A stretch of DNA of 64,000 nt from Orobanche coerulescens (GCA_033398695.1 CM065802.1:147298096-147362095), one strand, 5' to 3'; positions 47,214-58,189 are shown, numbered from the stretch's first letter. Notes: generated from the sequence alone by a model not told the origin. Made by a program: numbers and translations.

Positions 47214-48495
47214 TGTTAGGCGTATTTTTATGCGCTTATTTATCATTATTTTATATCCATTTTGAGCCTAAATCTACATAAATGAGCTTTTAATGCACTA
47301 TTCTTTTATGTTTTGCAGGAAATTGGAGTCTAGAAGCTCAAACGACGAAAAAGGGGTGAAAACAGCAATTTTTGGTCATGGGCCGCGGCACGGACCAAGT
47401 GAGCCGCGGCACACGAAGGCAACCAGCAAATGCCGAACCAACTGTACTGTGAGCCGCAGCACAAGGCAAGCGAGCCGCGGCCCAGGAAGAAAACATGCGC
47501 CCAGGCATCCGACGCTGAGCAGTAGGGGCCGCGGCACAGATTAAGTGAGCCGCGGCCCACGAGATGGTTTTGATGTATTGGCCGCGGTTCTGAGCCGTTT
47601 TTGGAGCCTGTTCCCAACCTAATTCCCGGACGCATTTTGGAGGCTGAGGACGACTATAAATAAAGGATGAAGGTCAGAAAAAAAGGGGGCAAGATCATCA
47701 ATCAGAGGAAGAGTGGAGACACCAAAGGAACTAGTGGAAGAGATTTGTGGGCGACAACAAGACCACGGATCCCTACGGTTTTTCTTAATTTTTCCGCATC
47801 TTAGTTCTAGATCTGTTTGAGTAGGATTGTGATTGTAGCCGATTACATGACGGTTTGATTTATTTATTATTATTTCAATTCATTCGTTATTCTATTGAAA
47901 TGGATTTTTCTCATTGTTCTTAATGCTTTTTAATTGTCTGGCCAACAGTTGAATTGTTTTGAATGTCTTTATGGATTCGGGAGATGAAATTTAGGCATAG
48001 TTCTTTTGAGAATAATCATGATTTTCGTGAGATAGGGATATACTCATGGGAATTGTGAAGCCTGTTTATTGTGGGAATTCTTGAACTGTTTTATCTATTA
48101 ATTATCTAATTCGAATAGGGATATATCGAGTTAATAATTCGTAGTATTTTCTATCGACCTTGGGAAAGGCTTTAGAATAATTTAGGAATTCCTGGCTTAC
48201 AATCAATTGAATAAAAGTGAATTGAATTGAATAAAAATCATCCCTGATTGTTTGAGGTGAAAATCATAATCCTACACCCTTATTATTAGTTAATATTTAT
48301 TATTATTTTCTATTTATTTTTCTGCCATTAGTTTAGAAATAATTCCATATAATTGTTCTTCAAATAAAATTACGAGTCGACTATATTTTGGTACTTAGTG
48401 AAATCAGTCCTCGAGGGAACGATATCTTACTTATCACTTTATTACTTATTGACACCGTGCACATGCGGCATAGTATGAGGGATTTCCTCACAACA
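47214..48495 (+). mobile_element. LTR 1 of the Athila-like array
   Basis: The U3 holds seven CCGCGG-type sites (47383-47587). TATA box TATAAATA at 47655-47662. Frames of 83-101 aa over this region on both strands recur in every LTR and are created by the repeat motifs. Confidence 0.92.
47383..47587. repeat. Paired CCGCGG palindromes, 21-bp spacing
   Basis: CCGCGG (or CCGCAG) starts at 47383 and 47404, 47454 and 47475, 47529 and 47550, and singly at 47582. Each of the three pairs is exactly 21 bp apart and shares the frame GAGCCGCGGCMC. The same array is in LTR 2 (about 51128-51333) and LTR 3 (about 54876-55080), with changes mostly at CpG positions. Confidence 0.9.
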
Positions 48496-48501
48496 AGTTT
48501 T

Positions 48502-48519
48502 TGGCGCCGTTGCCGGGGA
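48502..48519 (+). other. Primer-binding site for tRNA-Asp
   Basis: TGGCGCCGTTGCCGGGGA begins 6 bp after LTR 1. It is complementary to the 3' end of plant tRNA-Asp (which ends CCCCGGCAACGGCGCCA). Athila-type gypsy elements use this primer. An identical site lies at 52248-52265. Confidence 0.92.
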
Positions 48520-48607
48520 CTGATTTTTCGCTAATATCAATACCAAATGACTCTAATTTTAATTTGAAGTTTAGTTTCTATAATTTTTCTTTCTTATTTT
48601 CTTCATT

Positions 48608-49345
48608 ATGTTTTCCTTTGATTATCGTGACCCTTGGCATTTCATAAATTTCGATGTTCTTAATAATTTGCCTAATAGGGTCAGTCATCCCTCTCCCCCG
48701 AAACAAAAGACCATGTTTGAACAATGTGTAGACGTTCTCAAAAATCCTGATAGTACCCCTCTTGAGCGAGAATGTGCAAGTCGTGGTCTTGAGATTCACT
48801 ATGGTTATTTTCCAGCTCATATATTTAGTAGTGAAGTTGAGGGGGAGGTTGAGAAGACAGACATGTTAAGTTTTAGGGTCGATCCCCCAGCACCTGATAA
48901 TTACATAAAGTGTGATGAGCTTGTAGAAGAAGTTACCATTGATGATGTTTCCAAAGAAATTTCTTTAAATTGTCATCAAACTTCGAATAATAAGGTGAAC
49001 ACTTTTGTGCCAAAAATTTTATTAACGGTGCCACGCATAATTTTTCCTAAATCCATAATGGGAGAGATTGACCTCATTACTTTTGATTTTGTTGAGGCTG
49101 ATTCTTTGAGTTCTAATGAGGTTGTTCATGATATGTATTTATTATCTACCCATTCGAACTCTGCTTATTTTTTCATGCCTTATAATTATTATATTCTTTC
49201 ATCATTTTTTGGTTGTCCGCATAATTATTCTTACTCATTATTTTTGGCAACCAGGCATGAACCAAAACCTCCCTTGTGGAATAAGAGGCTTATAGATTGC
49301 AAGAAGGGGGTATTTGGCAATCTCCCTAGAAAGAAGCCACGTTAA
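48608..49345 (+). CDS. Unrecognised 245-aa ORF, unit 1
   Basis: ATG (48608) to TAA, uninterrupted, about 90 bp after the primer site, where gag would normally begin. I do not recognise it. It has no zinc knuckle, gag, protease or RT motif. Visible parts: an aromatic-rich N-terminus (MFSFDYRDPWHFINFDVL), an acidic middle with many Glu/Asp (about residues 75-110), a hydrophobic Phe/Tyr-rich stretch near residues 190-220 (FFMPYNYYIL), and a very basic C-terminus ending RKKPR. The basic tail might be a nuclear-localisation or nucleic-acid-binding signal. The unit-2 copy differs at about ten residues. It may be the sole protein of a non-autonomous element, or only a chance-open remnant of a gag N-terminus. 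Confidence 0.6.
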   Translation: MFSFDYRDPWHFINFDVLNNLPNRVSHPSPPKQKTMFEQCVDVLKNPDSTPLERECASRGLEIHYGYFPAHIFSSEVEGEVEKTDMLSFRVDPPAPDNYIKCDELVEEVTIDDVSKEISLNCHQTSNNKVNTFVPKILLTVPRIIFPKSIMGEIDLITFDFVEADSLSSNEVVHDMYLLSTHSNSAYFFMPYNYYILSSFFGCPHNYSYSLFLATRHEPKPPLWNKRLIDCKKGVFGNLPRKKPR

Positions 49346-50959
49346 TTTTTTATTTGCCACGTCGTGCTCAAGACGTAAAATAGAGCGCTGGATGGGAGGC
49401 AACCCATCATTTTTACTTGCTTTCTAGTTAGTTGTTTTTATTTGATTTTTTTCGTTAATAATTTGTTTTGTTTTGTTATTTCGTTTGGATTCGTATATTC
49501 TTGTTGGCTGTTATTTCTCTATTATTTTGTTTATATAACCCCAATGAGTATTATTCTTCATATTCTAGTCTTACTTGACTTAATGTCTATTAGTTATTTC
49601 ATGACTAGAGACTAAGTTTGGGGGTCCCTCGTGATGTTGGGCATTATTTGAAGTATGGATTGACCGACGATTCCACTCAGACATGTGTTGGCGTTCAAGA
49701 AGACATTTGGAATAAGTTTCACTTTTCCTTATCTTTTTTTTTTGTCACATGAGTTTTATTATTGATGATTTTTTTTGTAGTGGAATAAATTGAAGCATGC
49801 GATATTTTCTTAATTTTCTTGGTTATAAATTGCGATTTCATCATTGCTTTATTGTCCTCGCATGCTGTTGATGGTTTTTGTCAAAAACGTAAATTTTTCG
49901 TGAATTTTTTCGTGCTTTCGAGTGTAAAACTGATGTTACGATACTGATTTCCTTTTGAAGAAACGGTTGACTTTTGGTCGAGTTGCAGTCAGCGATATCT
50001 GTTTCCGTTGAGTATTCAGTTAGGTCCAAAATTTTTTTGTTTTTGTAGAAATCTTAGCAGATAAGAAAGGAGACATACGTGTTTTCAAATCACGTCTATA
50101 CATTTGGTTAAACTTTTCGCGTAGCTAGTCATCCAGTAACATGAGCCTTGTGGGCACTTAAAGTGAGTTTAGAGTCGGACAGTTTTTCCAAAAACTCGAG
50201 ATATTATACATGTTCTATGATGGGAAGTCTAGTAACCAGGAGTATTCACGTGACCCGTTGTTTACTCTCGCGTAAAACGACAACCCTGAATAGACTAATA
50301 ATTTAGAAATATCGCATTACCGATGATGGGAAGTCTAGTAACCGGGGGTATTCACGTGACCTGTTGTTTACTCTCGCGTAAAACGGCAACCTTGACATGC
50401 GGGACTTGCTATTCGAGTTTTTTCTCCGCTGTAGAGGGGGACATAGTAACTAGAAGCATCCATGTGCCCCATGAGTGTCTTTTACGTCAAACGGATCCCC
50501 AATACATGAGAATGGAATTCCACCCTAGGATTATCCCGATGAAACATCCCGAGATCCGAACCTAGTGGGAAACTCGAATCATTATTATGATCATACATAA
50601 GGGAATGCTGTCCGAGGTTTAATTTTGATGATGAAACTCTTAAATTTTGCCACTAGACGGTGGGTCTGGGCGAGTTAGCTTGTTTACTCTAACCCTTCAT
50701 ATTGGCGGTCGGTTAAATTCACGCTTGTTAATCTTTGAGCTTGATTTTCTTCATGAACGATTGGGACTGAAAATGACTACTGTTTGGAATCAGTGTCCTT
50801 GATGTGACTCACTATTACGACACTCGTATTATTCTTTGAGATTTTCAGGGTAGTATTGATTAAGTTGAGCACTACGGACTTGCACGATTATTCACGATAC
50901 TTTTTGTTTAAAATTTATTTTTGCTTTAGGACAAGCAAAGGCTCAAGTTTGGGGGTATT
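49346..50959 (+). other. Noncoding 3' internal region, unit 1
   Basis: Holds a perfect hairpin (GATGGG 49391-49396, CCCATC 49403-49408), the CTAGTAACC duplication (50229 and 50335) shared with 1-415, and the polypurine tract AAGTTTGGGGGTA before LTR 2. Small frames at 49841-50565 are not supported. Confidence 0.75.
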
Positions 50960-52241
50960 TGTTAGGCGTATTTTTATGCGCTTATTTATCATTATTTTAT
51001 ATCCATTTTGAGCCCAAATCTACATAAATGAGCTTTTAATGCACTATTCTTTTATGTTTTGCAGGAAATTGGAGTCCGGAAGCTCGAACGACGAAAAACG
51101 GGCGAAAACAGCAATTTTTGGTCATGGGCCACGGCACGGACCAAGTGAGCCGTGGCACACGAAGGCAACCAGCAAATGCCGAACCAACTGTACTGTGAGC
51201 CGCGACACAAGGCAAGCGAGCCGCGGCCCAGGAAGAAAACATGCGCCCAGGCATCCGGCGCTGAGCAGTAGGGGCCGCGGCACAGATTAAGTGAGCCGCG
51301 GCCCACGAGGCGGTTTTGATGTATTGGCCGCGGTTCTGAGCCGTTTTTGGAGCCTATTCCCAACCTAATTCCCGGACGCGTTTTGGAGGCTGAGGACGAA
51401 TATAAATAAAGGATGAAGGTCAGAAAAAAAGGTGGCGAGATCATCGATCATAGGAAGAACGGAGACACCAAAGGAACTAGTGGAAGAGATTTGTGGGCGA
51501 CGACAAGACCACGGATCCCTACGGTTTTTTTTAATTTTTCCGCATCTTAGTTTTAGATCTGTTTGAGTAGGATTGTGATTGTAGCCGATTACATGACGGT
51601 TTGATTTATTTATTATTATTTCAATTCATTCGTTATTCTATTGAATTGGATTTTTCTCATTGCTCTTAATGCTTTTTAATTGTCTGGCCAATAGTTGAAT
51701 TGTTTTGAATGTCTTTATGGATTCGGGAGATGAAATTTAGGCATAGTTCTTGTGAGAATAATCATAATTTTCGTGAGATAGGGATATACTCATGGGAATT
51801 GTGAAGACTGTTTATTGTGGGAATTCTTGAACTGTTTTAGCTATTAATTATCTAATTCGAATAGGGATATATCGAGTTAATAATTCGTAGTATTTTCTAT
51901 CGACCTTGGGAAAGGCTTTAGAATAATTTAGGAATTCCTGGCTTACAATCAATTGAATAAAAGTGAATTGAATTGAATAAAAATCATCCCTGATTGTTTG
52001 AGGTGAAAATCATAATCCTACACCCTTATTATTAGTTAATATTTATTATTATTTTCTATTTATTTTTCTGCCATTAGTTTAGAAATAATTCCATATAATT
52101 GTTCTTCAAATAAAATTACGAGTCGACTATATTTTGGTACTTAGTGAAATCAGTCCTCGAGGGAACGATATCTTACTTATCACTTTATTACTTGTTGACA
52201 CCGTGCACTTGCGGCATAGTGTGAGGGATTTCCTCACAACA
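50960..52241 (+). mobile_element. LTR 2 of the Athila-like array
   Basis: 1,282 bp, shared between the two units. Several CCGCGG sites have become CCACGG, CCGTGG or CCGCGA. TATA at about 51401. Confidence 0.92.
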
Positions 52242-52247
52242 AGTTTT

Positions 52248-52265
52248 TGGCGCCGTTGCCGGGGA
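52248..52265 (+). other. Primer-binding site for tRNA-Asp, unit 2
   Basis: TGGCGCCGTTGCCGGGGA, identical to the unit 1 site at 48502 and likewise 6 bp after the LTR. Confidence 0.92.
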
Positions 52266-52353
52266 CTGATTTTTCGCTAATATCAATACCAAGCGAATCT
52301 AATTTTAATTTGAAGTTCAGTTTCTATAATTTTTCTTTCTTATTTTCTTCATT

Positions 52354-53091
52354 ATGTTTTCCTTTGATTATCGTAACCCTTGGCATTTCATAAATTTTGA
52401 TGTTCTTAGTAATTTGCCTAATAGGGTCAGTCAGTCCCCTCCCCCGAAACAAAAGACCATGTTTGAACAATGTGTAGACGTTCTCAAAAATCTTGATAGT
52501 ACCCCTCTTCAGCGAGAATGTGCAAGTCGTGGTCTTGAGATTCACTATGGTTATTTTCCAGCTCATATATTTAGTAGTGAAGTTGAGGGGGAGGTTGAGA
52601 AGACAGACATGTTAAGTTTTAGGGTCGATCCCCCAGCACCTGATAATTACATAAAGTGTGATGAGCTTGTAGAAGAAGTTACCATTGATGATGTTTCCAA
52701 AGAAATTTCTTTAAATTGTCATCAAACTTCGAATAATAAGGTGAACGCTTTTGTGCCAAAAATTTTATTAACGGTACCACGCATAATTTTTCCTAAATCC
52801 ATAATGGGAGAGATTGACCCCATTACTTTTGATTTTGTTGAGGCTGATTCTTTGAGTTCTAATGAGGTTGTTCATGATATGTATTTATTATCTACCCATT
52901 CGAACTCTGCTTATTTTTTCATGCCTTATAATTATTATATTCTTCCATCATTTTTTGGTTGTCCGCATAATTATTCTTACTCATTATTTTTGGCAACCAG
53001 GCATGAACCAAAACCTCCCTTGTGGAATAAGAGGCTTATAGATTGCAAGAAGGGGGTATTTGGCAATCTCCCTAGAAAGAAGCCACGTTAA
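52354..53091 (+). CDS. Unrecognised 245-aa ORF, unit 2
   Basis: Same length and position as 48608-49345. I count about 12 base differences between the copies, of which only about two are silent. That is near or below the share expected without selection, so the open frame may reflect recent duplication more than constraint. The differences cluster at residues 8-53 and are sparse after that. Function unknown. Confidence 0.6.
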   Translation: MFSFDYRNPWHFINFDVLSNLPNRVSQSPPPKQKTMFEQCVDVLKNLDSTPLQRECASRGLEIHYGYFPAHIFSSEVEGEVEKTDMLSFRVDPPAPDNYIKCDELVEEVTIDDVSKEISLNCHQTSNNKVNAFVPKILLTVPRIIFPKSIMGEIDPITFDFVEADSLSSNEVVHDMYLLSTHSNSAYFFMPYNYYILPSFFGCPHNYSYSLFLATRHEPKPPLWNKRLIDCKKGVFGNLPRKKPR

Positions 53092-54706
53092 TTTTTTATT
53101 TGCCACGTCGTGCTCAAGACGTAAAATAGAGCGCTGGATGGGAGGCAACCCATCATTTTTACTTGCTTTCTAGTTAGTTGTTTTTACTTGATTTTTTTCG
53201 TTAATAATTTGTTTTGTTTTGTTATTTCGTTTGGATTCGTGTATTCTTGTTGGCTCTTATTTCTCTATTATTTTGTTTATATAACCCCAATGAGTTATTA
53301 TTCTTCATAGTCTACTCTTTCTTGACTTAATGTCTATTAGTTATTTCATGACTAGAGACTAAGTTTGGGGGTCCCTCGTGATGTTGGGCATTATTTGAAG
53401 TATGGATTGACCGACGACTCCACTCAGACATGTGTTGGCGTTCAAGAAGACATTTAGAATAAGTTTCACTTTTCCTTATCTTTTTTTTGTCACATGAGTT
53501 TTATTATTGATGATTTTTTTATGTAGTGGAATAAATTGAAGCATGCGATATTTTCTTAATTTTCTTGGTTATAAATTGCGATTTCATCATTGCTTTATTG
53601 TCCTCGCATGCTGTTGATGGTTTTTGTCAAAAACGTAAATTTTTCGTGAATTTTTTCGTGCTTTCGAGTGTAAAACTGATGTTACGATACTGATTTCCCT
53701 TTGAAGAAACGGTTGACTTTTGGTCGAGTTGCAGTCAACGATATCTGTTTCTGTTGAGTATTCAGTTAGGTCCGAAATTTTTTCGTTTTTGTAGAAATCT
53801 TAGCAGATAAGAAAGGAGACATACGTGTTTTCAAATCACCGTCTATACGTTTGGTTAAACTTTTCGCGTAGCTAGTCGTCCAGTAACATGAGTCTTGTGG
53901 GCACTTAAAGTGAGTTTAGAGTCGGACAGTTTTTCAAAAAAGTCGAGATATTATACATGTTCTATGATGGGAAGTCTAGTAACCGGGGGTATTCACGTGA
54001 CCCGTTGTTTACTCTCGCGTAAAACAACAACCCTGAATAGACTAATAATTTAGAAATATCGCATTACCGATGATGGGAAGTCTAGTAACCGGGGGTATTC
54101 ACGTGACCTGTTGTTTACTCTCGCGTAAAACGGCAACCTTGACGGGACTTGCTATTCGAGTTTTTTCTCCGCTGTAGAGGGGGACTTAGTAACTAGAAGC
54201 ATCCATGTGCCCCATGAGTGTCTTTTACGTCAAACGGCTCCCCAATACATGAGAACGGAATTCCACCCTAGGATTATCCCGATGAAACATCCCGAGATCC
54301 GAACCTAGTGGTTAACTCGAATCATTATTATGATCATACATAAGGGAATGCTGTCCGAGGTTTAATTTTGATGATGAAACTCTTAAATTTTGCCACTAGA
54401 CGGTGGGTCTGGGAGAGTTAGCTTGTTTACTCTAACCCTTCATATTGGCGGTCGGCTAAATTCACGCTTGTTAATCTTTGAGCTTGATTTTCTTCATGAA
54501 CGATTGGTTAGGACTGAAAATGACTACTGTTTGGAATCAGTGTCCTTGATGTGACTCACTATTACGACACTCGTATTATTCTTTGAGATTTTCAGGGTAG
54601 TATTGATTAAGTTGAGCACTACGGACTTGCACGATTATTCACGATACTTTTTGTTTAAAATTTATTTTTGCTTGAGGACAAGCAAAGGCTCAAGTTTGGG
54701 GGTATT
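53092..54706 (+). other. Noncoding 3' internal region, unit 2
   Basis: Nearly the same as 49346-50959: hairpin GATGGG (53137-53142)/CCCATC (53149-53154), CTAGTAACC duplication (53976 and 54082), polypurine tract before 54707. Confidence 0.75.
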
Positions 54707-55987
54707 TGTTAGGCGTTTTTTTATGCGCTTATTTATCATTATTTTATATCCATTTTGAGCCTAAATCTACATAAATGAGCTTTTAATGCACTATTCTTTT
54801 ATGTTTTGCAGGAAATTGGAGTCCGAAAGCTCGAACGACGAAAAACGGGCGAAAACAACAATTTTTTGTCATGTGCCGCGGCACGGACCAAGTGAGCAGT
54901 GGCACACGAAGGCAACCAGCAAATGCCGAACCAACTGTACTGTGAGCCGCGGCACAAGGCAAGCGAGCCGCGACCCAGGAAGAAAACATGCGCCCAGGCA
55001 TCCGACGCTGAGCAGTAGGGGCCGCGGCACAGATTAAGTGAGCCGCGGCCCACGAGGTGGTTTTGATGTATTGGCCGCGGTTCTGAGCCGTTTTTGGAGC
55101 CTGTTCCCAACCTAATTCCCAGACGCGTTTTGGAGGCTGAGGATGACTATAAATAAAGGATGAAGGTCATAAAAAAAGGGGGCGAGATCATCGATAACAG
55201 GAAGAGCGGAGACACCAAAGGAACTAGTGGAAGAGATTTGTGGGCGACGACAAGACCACGGGTCCCTATGGTTTTTCTTAATTTTTCCGCATCTTAGTTC
55301 TAGATCTGTTTGAGTAGGATTGTGATTGTAGCCGATTACATGACGGTTTGATTTATTTATTATTATTTCAATTCATTCGTTATTCTATTGAATTGGATTT
55401 TTCTCATTGTTCTTAATGCTTTTTAATTGTTTGGCCAATAGTTGAATTGTTTTGAATGTCTTTATGGATTCGGGAGATGAAATTTAGGCATAGTTCTTGT
55501 GAGAATAATCATGATTTTCGTGAGATAAGGATATACTCATGGGAATTGTGAAGCCTGTTTATTGTGGGAATTCTTGAACTGTTTAGCTATTAATTATCTA
55601 ATTCGAATAGGGATATATCGAGTTAATAATTCGTAGTATTTTCTATCGACCTTGGGAAAGGCTTTAGAATAATTTAGGAATTCCTGGCTTACAATCAATT
55701 AAATAAAAGTGAATTGAATTGAATAAAAATCATCCCTGATTGTTTGAGGTGAAAATCATAATCCTACACCCTTATTATTAGTTAATATTTATTATTATTT
55801 TCTATTTATTTTTCTGCCATTAGTTTAGAAATAATTCCATATAATTGTTCTTCAAATAAAATTACGAGTCGACTATATTTTGGTACTTAGTGAAATCAGT
55901 CCTCGAGGGAACGATATCTTACTTATCACTTTATTACTTGTTGACACCGTGCACTTGCGGCATAGTGTGAGGGATGTCCTCACAACA
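54707..55987 (+). mobile_element. LTR 3 of the Athila-like array
   Basis: 1,281 bp, followed by the right GGGAT duplication and then the rest of the element A RT gene. Confidence 0.93.
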
Positions 55988-55992
55988 GGGAT

Positions 55993-57954
55993 CCGTCCTT
56001 CTTCCGTACAAAAAGAACGGATGCTCCCCAAGGAGAAACGCTAGGTTGAATGTAACCCTTCTGCACCAATTCCTCAAGTTGTTTCTTTAACACATACATC
56101 TCGGTTGGCACCATATGGTATGGTGCTCTGGAAATAGGTGCGGCTCCTGGTTCTAATTCGATATTAAACTCTACGTCTCTAGATGGAGATAATCCAGGTA
56201 GTTCGTCAGGGAATACATCTGAGAATTCGTTCACCACTGGAATAGATGAGAGCTCTACTCCTTCTTCCTTCTTCATGGTATAACATCAAAACCCGGTACA
56301 ACCCTGTTTCAACAATTTAATCGCTTTCATGGCTTTGATCACTTTCCCTGCGCTTACTGGCCTCCATCCTTCGAATAAATGTTCAGATCCGTCATCAGCA
56401 ATAATCAAAATAACTCTCTTCCGATAATTCAAAATAGCTCCATAACGATTGAGCCAATCGTCCCCGAGAATTAAATGGTCATCATGGATGTCAATCACAA
56501 TAAGATTTGACGACCAATTTCTCCCTCCTATCGACACAGGAAAATTTCTAGCTTTTAGAGTTCACAATCATGTAAACACGAGATTTTCAAACGATTAACA
56601 CAGTTCAATTATATGAAAGAATGCGTAGCTCCTGAATCGAATAAGACACTAACTGGTTGCAAAAGAATCTGAATCGTACCTGATGCAACAGCAGTGTTCT
56701 GATCATCAGACCTCCTCATCTCATAAAGGAACGGAGGAACGGACCCAGCACTGGATGCTTCTCTATTTCCGAAATTCTGCTGTTGAATACCACTCTGATG
56801 TGTTAGGTTCACACTCGTCTCTTTCAAAACTTGTGCTAAAGTGCGAGCTCCAAACGATCTAGTCACATTTCAGCAAAAATTTGCTCGATACCCCTCTTGC
56901 CCACATTCAAAATAGGTCACAGAAGGAGCGGAACAATCTCGCCGAACATGCCTTGGTCGCCCACAGTTATAACACTTCTTCGCTACATCGGTAGCCATTG
57001 ATGCCGTCCTGAACTTCTTTCCACCTCGAGAAGGGTACGGAGGCCTCTTGTATGAATGGAATGAGGAATGGCCCTTGCAGGCCCACTATTCTTACTCTCA
57101 GTGAAGTTGCCAGACACTTTCTGCTTCTTTGCTTCCACAAATTTTTTCACCGCTATCTCTTTCATCTCGTAAGCCAGGGCTTTGTCCTAATACTATCGAA
57201 GAGTAGTACATTCAAATCCCAACATATATTGCTAGACCTCCGAATTCATTCGCATGTCAAAGTGAAAAATCTTTTCTGCCTCGGTCCTGACCAGATGTCG
57301 CACACAGGTCAGCTGGTGATTAAAAGTCTTAATCATGTCTGTCACAGATGCCTCCAGATTTTGCGATGAGAAAAACTCTCGGACTCTAGCCTCTCTAACC
57401 GGACGAGGACAATATTGTGCTTCCATCAATAATTTGAATTCTGTCCAGTCAGCATTATGATCCTCAGGTCGAATGGCTTCCCACCAGTTGAAAGCTTCCC
57501 CTGTCAGAAAGTACTGCGCGATCGAAACTTTTCAGTCATCGGGACAATTAATTCCCGTAAATATCTTCTCCAGCTCTTTTATACGGTGGTCTCATGTAGG
57601 CATCTCTGAAGAACCGTCAAATTTAGGTGGGTGTAACTTGACCACTTCTCAAAGCCACTTGTCTCCCCGATTGTCCTCCTTATGCTGTTGACCCATCGTC
57701 GCTTGCATGCGGTCAACCACCTGAGAAAATTGGGTCATCTGAGTGACCACTTGTTGAATCACTTCCGGCATGTTAGGATTTGCATCTTCCTCCATAGTTC
57801 GTGCTCGGTCATTGTTTACTGATTCCTGTTGTCCACCAGAATGGGGATCCGCTCGATTGGCCAACAAATCTGGGGTAGACGATGAATCTTCCTATCTCGC
57901 TTTACCACATCCGCGTCCACGACCGCGTCCGCATCCACGAACTCCTATCAACAT
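55993..57954 (-). pseudogene. gag: Element A gag, protease and RT start
   Basis: ATG at 57954 (MLIGVRGCGRGRGRGCGK), with a stop after about 20 codons. Gag continues through MEEDANPNMPEVIQQV (57649-57867) to 56983. A zinc knuckle, CYNCGRPRHVRRDC (about 56990-56940), precedes the protease with active site LFDSGATHSFI (56609-56866). The RT N-terminus reads FSDVFPDELPGLSP and SPWGASVLFVRKKDGS (55980-56276), where the array interrupts it; the frame resumes at 47208. Stops and shifts occur near 57900, 57600, 57200 and 56880. Gag packages RNA, the protease matures the polyprotein and RT copies RNA to DNA. Confidence 0.9.
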
Positions 57955-58189
57955 ACTGTAAACACAAATACACAATACCCAGAGCAGAATCTTCTAAAAT
58001 TCATCAATAACCACGAAATAATTAAAATGGTAGTATATGAGATTAGGAAACTTACAACCACGGTCTACATGACGACGCTGGTTGTACAGTGATGTTATAC
58101 GTGACTGATAAATCAAACGACATAAACAGACCCAACTAAACTCCACTGCCAAGATATCCATGAATCTTAGCTCCGATACTGTAACACCC
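57955..58189 (-). other. Element A leader and cut primer-binding site
   Basis: Leader between the primer site and gag. The primer site should read TGGTATCGGAGC; only TATCGGAGC remains (58189-58181 minus), ending exactly where the LTR of element B starts. The five bases at the junction (GATAC, plus strand 58185-58189) are the predicted target duplication of B. Confidence 0.75.

Larger units (their letters stand above)
47214..55987 (+). mobile_element. Tandem three-LTR array of an Athila/Tat-like non-autonomous element
   Basis: LTRs at 47214-48495 (1,282 bp), 50960-52241 (1,282 bp) and 54707-55987 (1,281 bp), all TGTTAGGCG to CACAACA, with internal units 48496-50959 and 52242-54706. A single target duplication, GGGAT, flanks the whole array (47209-47213 and 55988-55992), inside the element A RT gene. 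Each unit has a tRNA-Asp-type primer site, one 245-aa ORF, a conserved 3' noncoding region and a polypurine tract. No gag or pol domain was recognised. The three LTRs are nearly identical, so the insertion is recent compared with its host element. Confidence 0.95.
42018..58189 (-). mobile_element. Element A: Del/Tekay-like chromovirus, interrupted
   Basis: On the minus strand: primer-site remnant (TATCGGAGC, 58189-58181), gag, protease, RT, RNase H, integrase with chromodomain-like tail, polypurine tract and 3' LTR. The RT gene is split at 47214-55987 by the Athila-like array (target GGGAT on both sides). The 5' LTR is not in the window: the primer site is cut after GATAC where the LTR of element B begins. 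Many stops show the copy is dead. Confidence 0.9.

Noticed and set aside
47293..55110. Frames of 72-130 aa over the CCGCGG arrays
   Set aside because: Created by the GC-rich repeat motif, present on both strands, and spanning promoter sequence.
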